The notes beneath the pieces are model-generated. The model made no database searches. It was not told where the DNA came from and saw nothing but the letters and a program-made list of their open reading frames with translations. This document shows positions 61,683 through 63,281 of a DNA stretch of 63,281 nt, piece after piece; position 1 is the first letter of the stretch; every line of letters begins with the position of its first letter. Both the position numbers and the translations under genes were made by a program. The DNA is from Streptantibioticus ferralitis (GTDB taxonomy: Bacteria; Actinomycetota; Actinomycetes; Streptomycetales; Streptomycetaceae). The stretch covers positions 1 to 63,281 of the forward strand of contig NZ_JARHTQ010000040.1 of NCBI RefSeq assembly GCF_029223525.1. Reading direction: 5' to 3'.

Positions 61683-62156
61683 GTGTACGGCTACGACCAG
61701 ACCGCCGCCCAGGGCGCCGCGGGATCCACACCGCCCGCCGGGATGCCGGGGGGCCCCGCGGGGTACGGCTCCCAGTCGCCGCTCTACCCGGAGCCGTCCC
61801 CGCCTTCGCTCGCCGACGCGGTGCGTGCCTTCACCACCGGTTCGATGGCGGCGGAGGACTTCCAGAGCGTCTTCGCGACCTCCAGGGTGTACTGCCCGCG
61901 CGGTGACAATCCCGGTTTCCTGGCGCTGCACAACACCCAGCAGCCGGTGATCCCGATGTTCAGCTCGCTCAAGGAGCTGCGCCGGTACGCGGGCAAGGAC
62001 TCCAAGTACTTCGTGATCACCGGTGCCGAGGTGCTCGATCTGCTGCCGACCGGCTACGGGTTCGTCCTGGACATGGAGGGCGACCACCGGATGGTCTTCG
62101 ACGCCAAGGCCGTTGAGCAGATGGTCGACTTCGCGATGCGCCGTATGTACGGCTGA
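61683..62156 (+). CDS. SseB-like protein
   Basis: 157 residues from GTG 61683. The first ~45 residues are Gly/Pro/Tyr-rich and disordered. The rest matches the SseB N-terminal fold: SLADAVRAFTTGSMAAEDFQSVFATSRVYCPRG... PVIPMFSSLKELRRYAGKDSKYFVITGAEVLDLLPTGYGFVLDMEGDHRMVFDAKAVEQMV. Such proteins appear in type VII secretion and enhancer contexts, but its role is unknown. Divergent from the acyl-CoA dehydrogenase. Confidence 0.85.
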   Translation: MYGYDQTAAQGAAGSTPPAGMPGGPAGYGSQSPLYPEPSPPSLADAVRAFTTGSMAAEDFQSVFATSRVYCPRGDNPGFLALHNTQQPVIPMFSSLKELRRYAGKDSKYFVITGAEVLDLLPTGYGFVLDMEGDHRMVFDAKAVEQMVDFAMRRMYG

Positions 62157-62258
62157 CGCGCCGGTCCGGCAACCTCCGCCGGCTCGCCTCCCCGGGGCGG
62201 CTTCACCTCGCCGCTCGCCGTTGCGGGACAGGTCACGCCTTGCGAGTTGTTCACCGTT

Positions 62259-62269
62259 CAACTAAGTTG
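62259..62269. promoter_or_regulatory. candidate operator before pirin
   Basis: CAACT-A-AGTTG, perfect 5-base half-sites in an AT-rich patch, 28-38 bases before the pirin ATG. MarR-like in form; no MarR gene is adjacent. Confidence 0.5.
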
Positions 62270-62296
62270 GAGCGGTAAACGACCGAGGAGGCCGTC

Positions 62297-63268
62297 ATGC
62301 CTGCCGTGACCGTAGAGAACCCGCTGACCCTGGCGCGCGTCGCGGCGCCCGCCGGGGCCGTGAGCCGACCGGTGCTCGCCGTGTCCACCGCCCCCAGCGG
62401 TTTCGAGGGCGAGGGTTTCCCCGTCCGCCGCGCTTTCGCGGGCATCGACCACCGGCACCTCGACCCGTTCATCATGATGGACCAGATGGGTGAGGTGGAG
62501 TACGCCCCGGGCGAGGCCAAGGGCACTCCGTGGCACCCGCACCGCGGCTTCGAGACGGTGACCTATCTGATCGACGGCACCTTCGTGCACCAGGACTCCA
62601 ACGGTGGCGGCGGTGTCATCAACGGCGGCGACACCCAGTGGATGACCGCGGGCAGCGGTCTGCTGCACATCGAGGCCCCGCCGGAGGAACTCGTCGTCAG
62701 CGGCGGCCTGTTCCACGGCCTCCAGCTGTGGGTCAACCTGCCGCGCGAGCACAAGATGATGCCGCCGAGGTACCAGGACATCGACGGCGGCCGGGTCACG
62801 CTGCTGACCTCCGCGGACGGCGGCGCACTGCTGCGGCTGATCGCCGGCGGCATCGCGGGTCACCGCGGTCCGGGCATCACCCACACCCCGATCACGATGC
62901 TGCACGTGTCGCTGAACCCGGGCGCGCAGCTCACCCTCCCCTGGCGGTCGGACTTCAACGCGCTGGCCTACGGCCTGGCGGGACGCGGTCTGGCGGGCGC
63001 GGAGGAACGGCCGTTCCGCACCGGCCAGACGGTGGTCTTCGGGCAGGTCGGCAGCGCCTCCGGCGACGCGCTGACCCTGCGGGCCGACGCCAGCCAGGAG
63101 TCGCGCAGCCCCAACCTAGAGGTGGTACTGCTCGGCGGCCTGCCGATCCGCGAGCCGATGTTCCACTACGGCCCGTTCGTGATGAACAGTCACGCGGAAC
63201 TGGCCCAGGCCTTCGAGGACTTCCAGGCCGGACGGCTGGGCAGGATCCCGGCCACGCCCCGGACGTGA
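62297..63268 (+). CDS. pirin family protein (phiC31 attB gene)
   Basis: 323 residues, bicupin. Metal ligands His80 and His82 (WHPHRGFETVTYLI), His124 and Glu126 (LLHIEAPPE) are all present. Some pirins are quercetin dioxygenases; others bind regulators; role here unknown. ATG 62297 follows GAGGAGG. The DNA for APGEAKGTPW (62503-62536) resembles phiC31 attB, which in Streptomyces coelicolor lies in a pirin homologue. The window ends 13 bases after the stop. Confidence 0.93.
   Translation: MPAVTVENPLTLARVAAPAGAVSRPVLAVSTAPSGFEGEGFPVRRAFAGIDHRHLDPFIMMDQMGEVEYAPGEAKGTPWHPHRGFETVTYLIDGTFVHQDSNGGGGVINGGDTQWMTAGSGLLHIEAPPEELVVSGGLFHGLQLWVNLPREHKMMPPRYQDIDGGRVTLLTSADGGALLRLIAGGIAGHRGPGITHTPITMLHVSLNPGAQLTLPWRSDFNALAYGLAGRGLAGAEERPFRTGQTVVFGQVGSASGDALTLRADASQESRSPNLEVVLLGGLPIREPMFHYGPFVMNSHAELAQAFEDFQAGRLGRIPATPRT
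62503..62536. other. phiC31-type attB site inside the pirin gene
   Basis: Compared with the minimal 34-base phiC31 attB as I recall it, in reverse complement, 28 of 34 positions agree, including the central CCAAGGGCAC with the AA (TT) crossover dinucleotide. The flanks are not interrupted, so the site is empty. Confidence 0.7.
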
Positions 63269-63281
63269 GCTGCTCCCGCCC

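Overview
The window reads as a high-GC actinobacterial chromosome, almost certainly Streptomyces. Evidence: dense GC-rich genes with GTG starts and 4-base ATGA overlaps, mycothiol-type and SpoIIE-type proteins, a bacterial proteasome activator, two branched-chain 2-oxoacid dehydrogenase operons, a perfect Streptomyces-type parS site, and a pirin gene carrying a phiC31-like attB. A parS site and this gene set are expected in the central chromosome, near the origin, rather than in an arm. This is inference from gene content recalled from model streptomycetes, not a measured distance.

Layout. 0-12 kb is accessory or regulatory: a transposase remnant, a SpoIIE phosphatase, a small membrane protein, a TerD protein, an MFS pump fused to beta-sandwich repeats with a divergent MarR gene, an azoreductase/HxlR pair, a MarR/membrane protein pair, and a large PAS-GAF-PP2C-ATPase phosphatase. 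12-15 kb has a J-domain protein, a rhodanese and an acyl-CoA dehydrogenase preceded by a KstR-like palindrome. 15-25.5 kb is the phenylacetate block: paaABCDE (minus strand), a DUF5819/HTTM membrane pair, a TrmH methyltransferase, paaN, paaH and a TetR gene. 25.5-30 kb is an Lrp-type regulator and the first bkdABC operon. 30-34 kb is molybdenum cofactor related: a MobA-like/DUF6457 fusion and a moeA with a repetitive N-terminus, followed by a truncated potassium-channel remnant and a quinone oxidoreductase. 34-41.5 kb holds a surface protein, the proteasome activator Bpa, two divergent Ser/Thr kinases, an APH-like kinase and an orphan response regulator. 41.7-45.3 kb is the second bkdABC operon, with parS inside the E2 gene. 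45-51.4 kb holds TetR/NTF2, GntR/MFS, a mycothiol-dependent enzyme, a nitrilase and a secreted esterase.

51.55-56.30 kb is a compact 4.7-kb integrative element: a large serine integrase, a divergent HTH-TPR regulator and five small cargo genes. It sits inside the thioredoxin/NHL-repeat gene. It left the native first 46 codons stranded on the left and supplies its own look-alike start of that gene on the right, so the target gene is full length again. The right end (58-63.3 kb) has a coiled-coil protein, an M18 aminopeptidase, an acyl-CoA dehydrogenase, an SseB-like protein and pirin.

How it works together: phenylacetyl-CoA epoxidation (PaaABCDE), ring opening (PaaN) and beta-oxidation (PaaH) feed acetyl-CoA/succinyl-CoA metabolism. 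The bkd complexes make branched acyl-CoA starter units and degrade branched amino acids. One palindrome type, ACCGA-N4-TCGGT, occurs upstream of paaA, paaH and the first bkd operon, suggesting that the TetR protein next to paaH controls all three.
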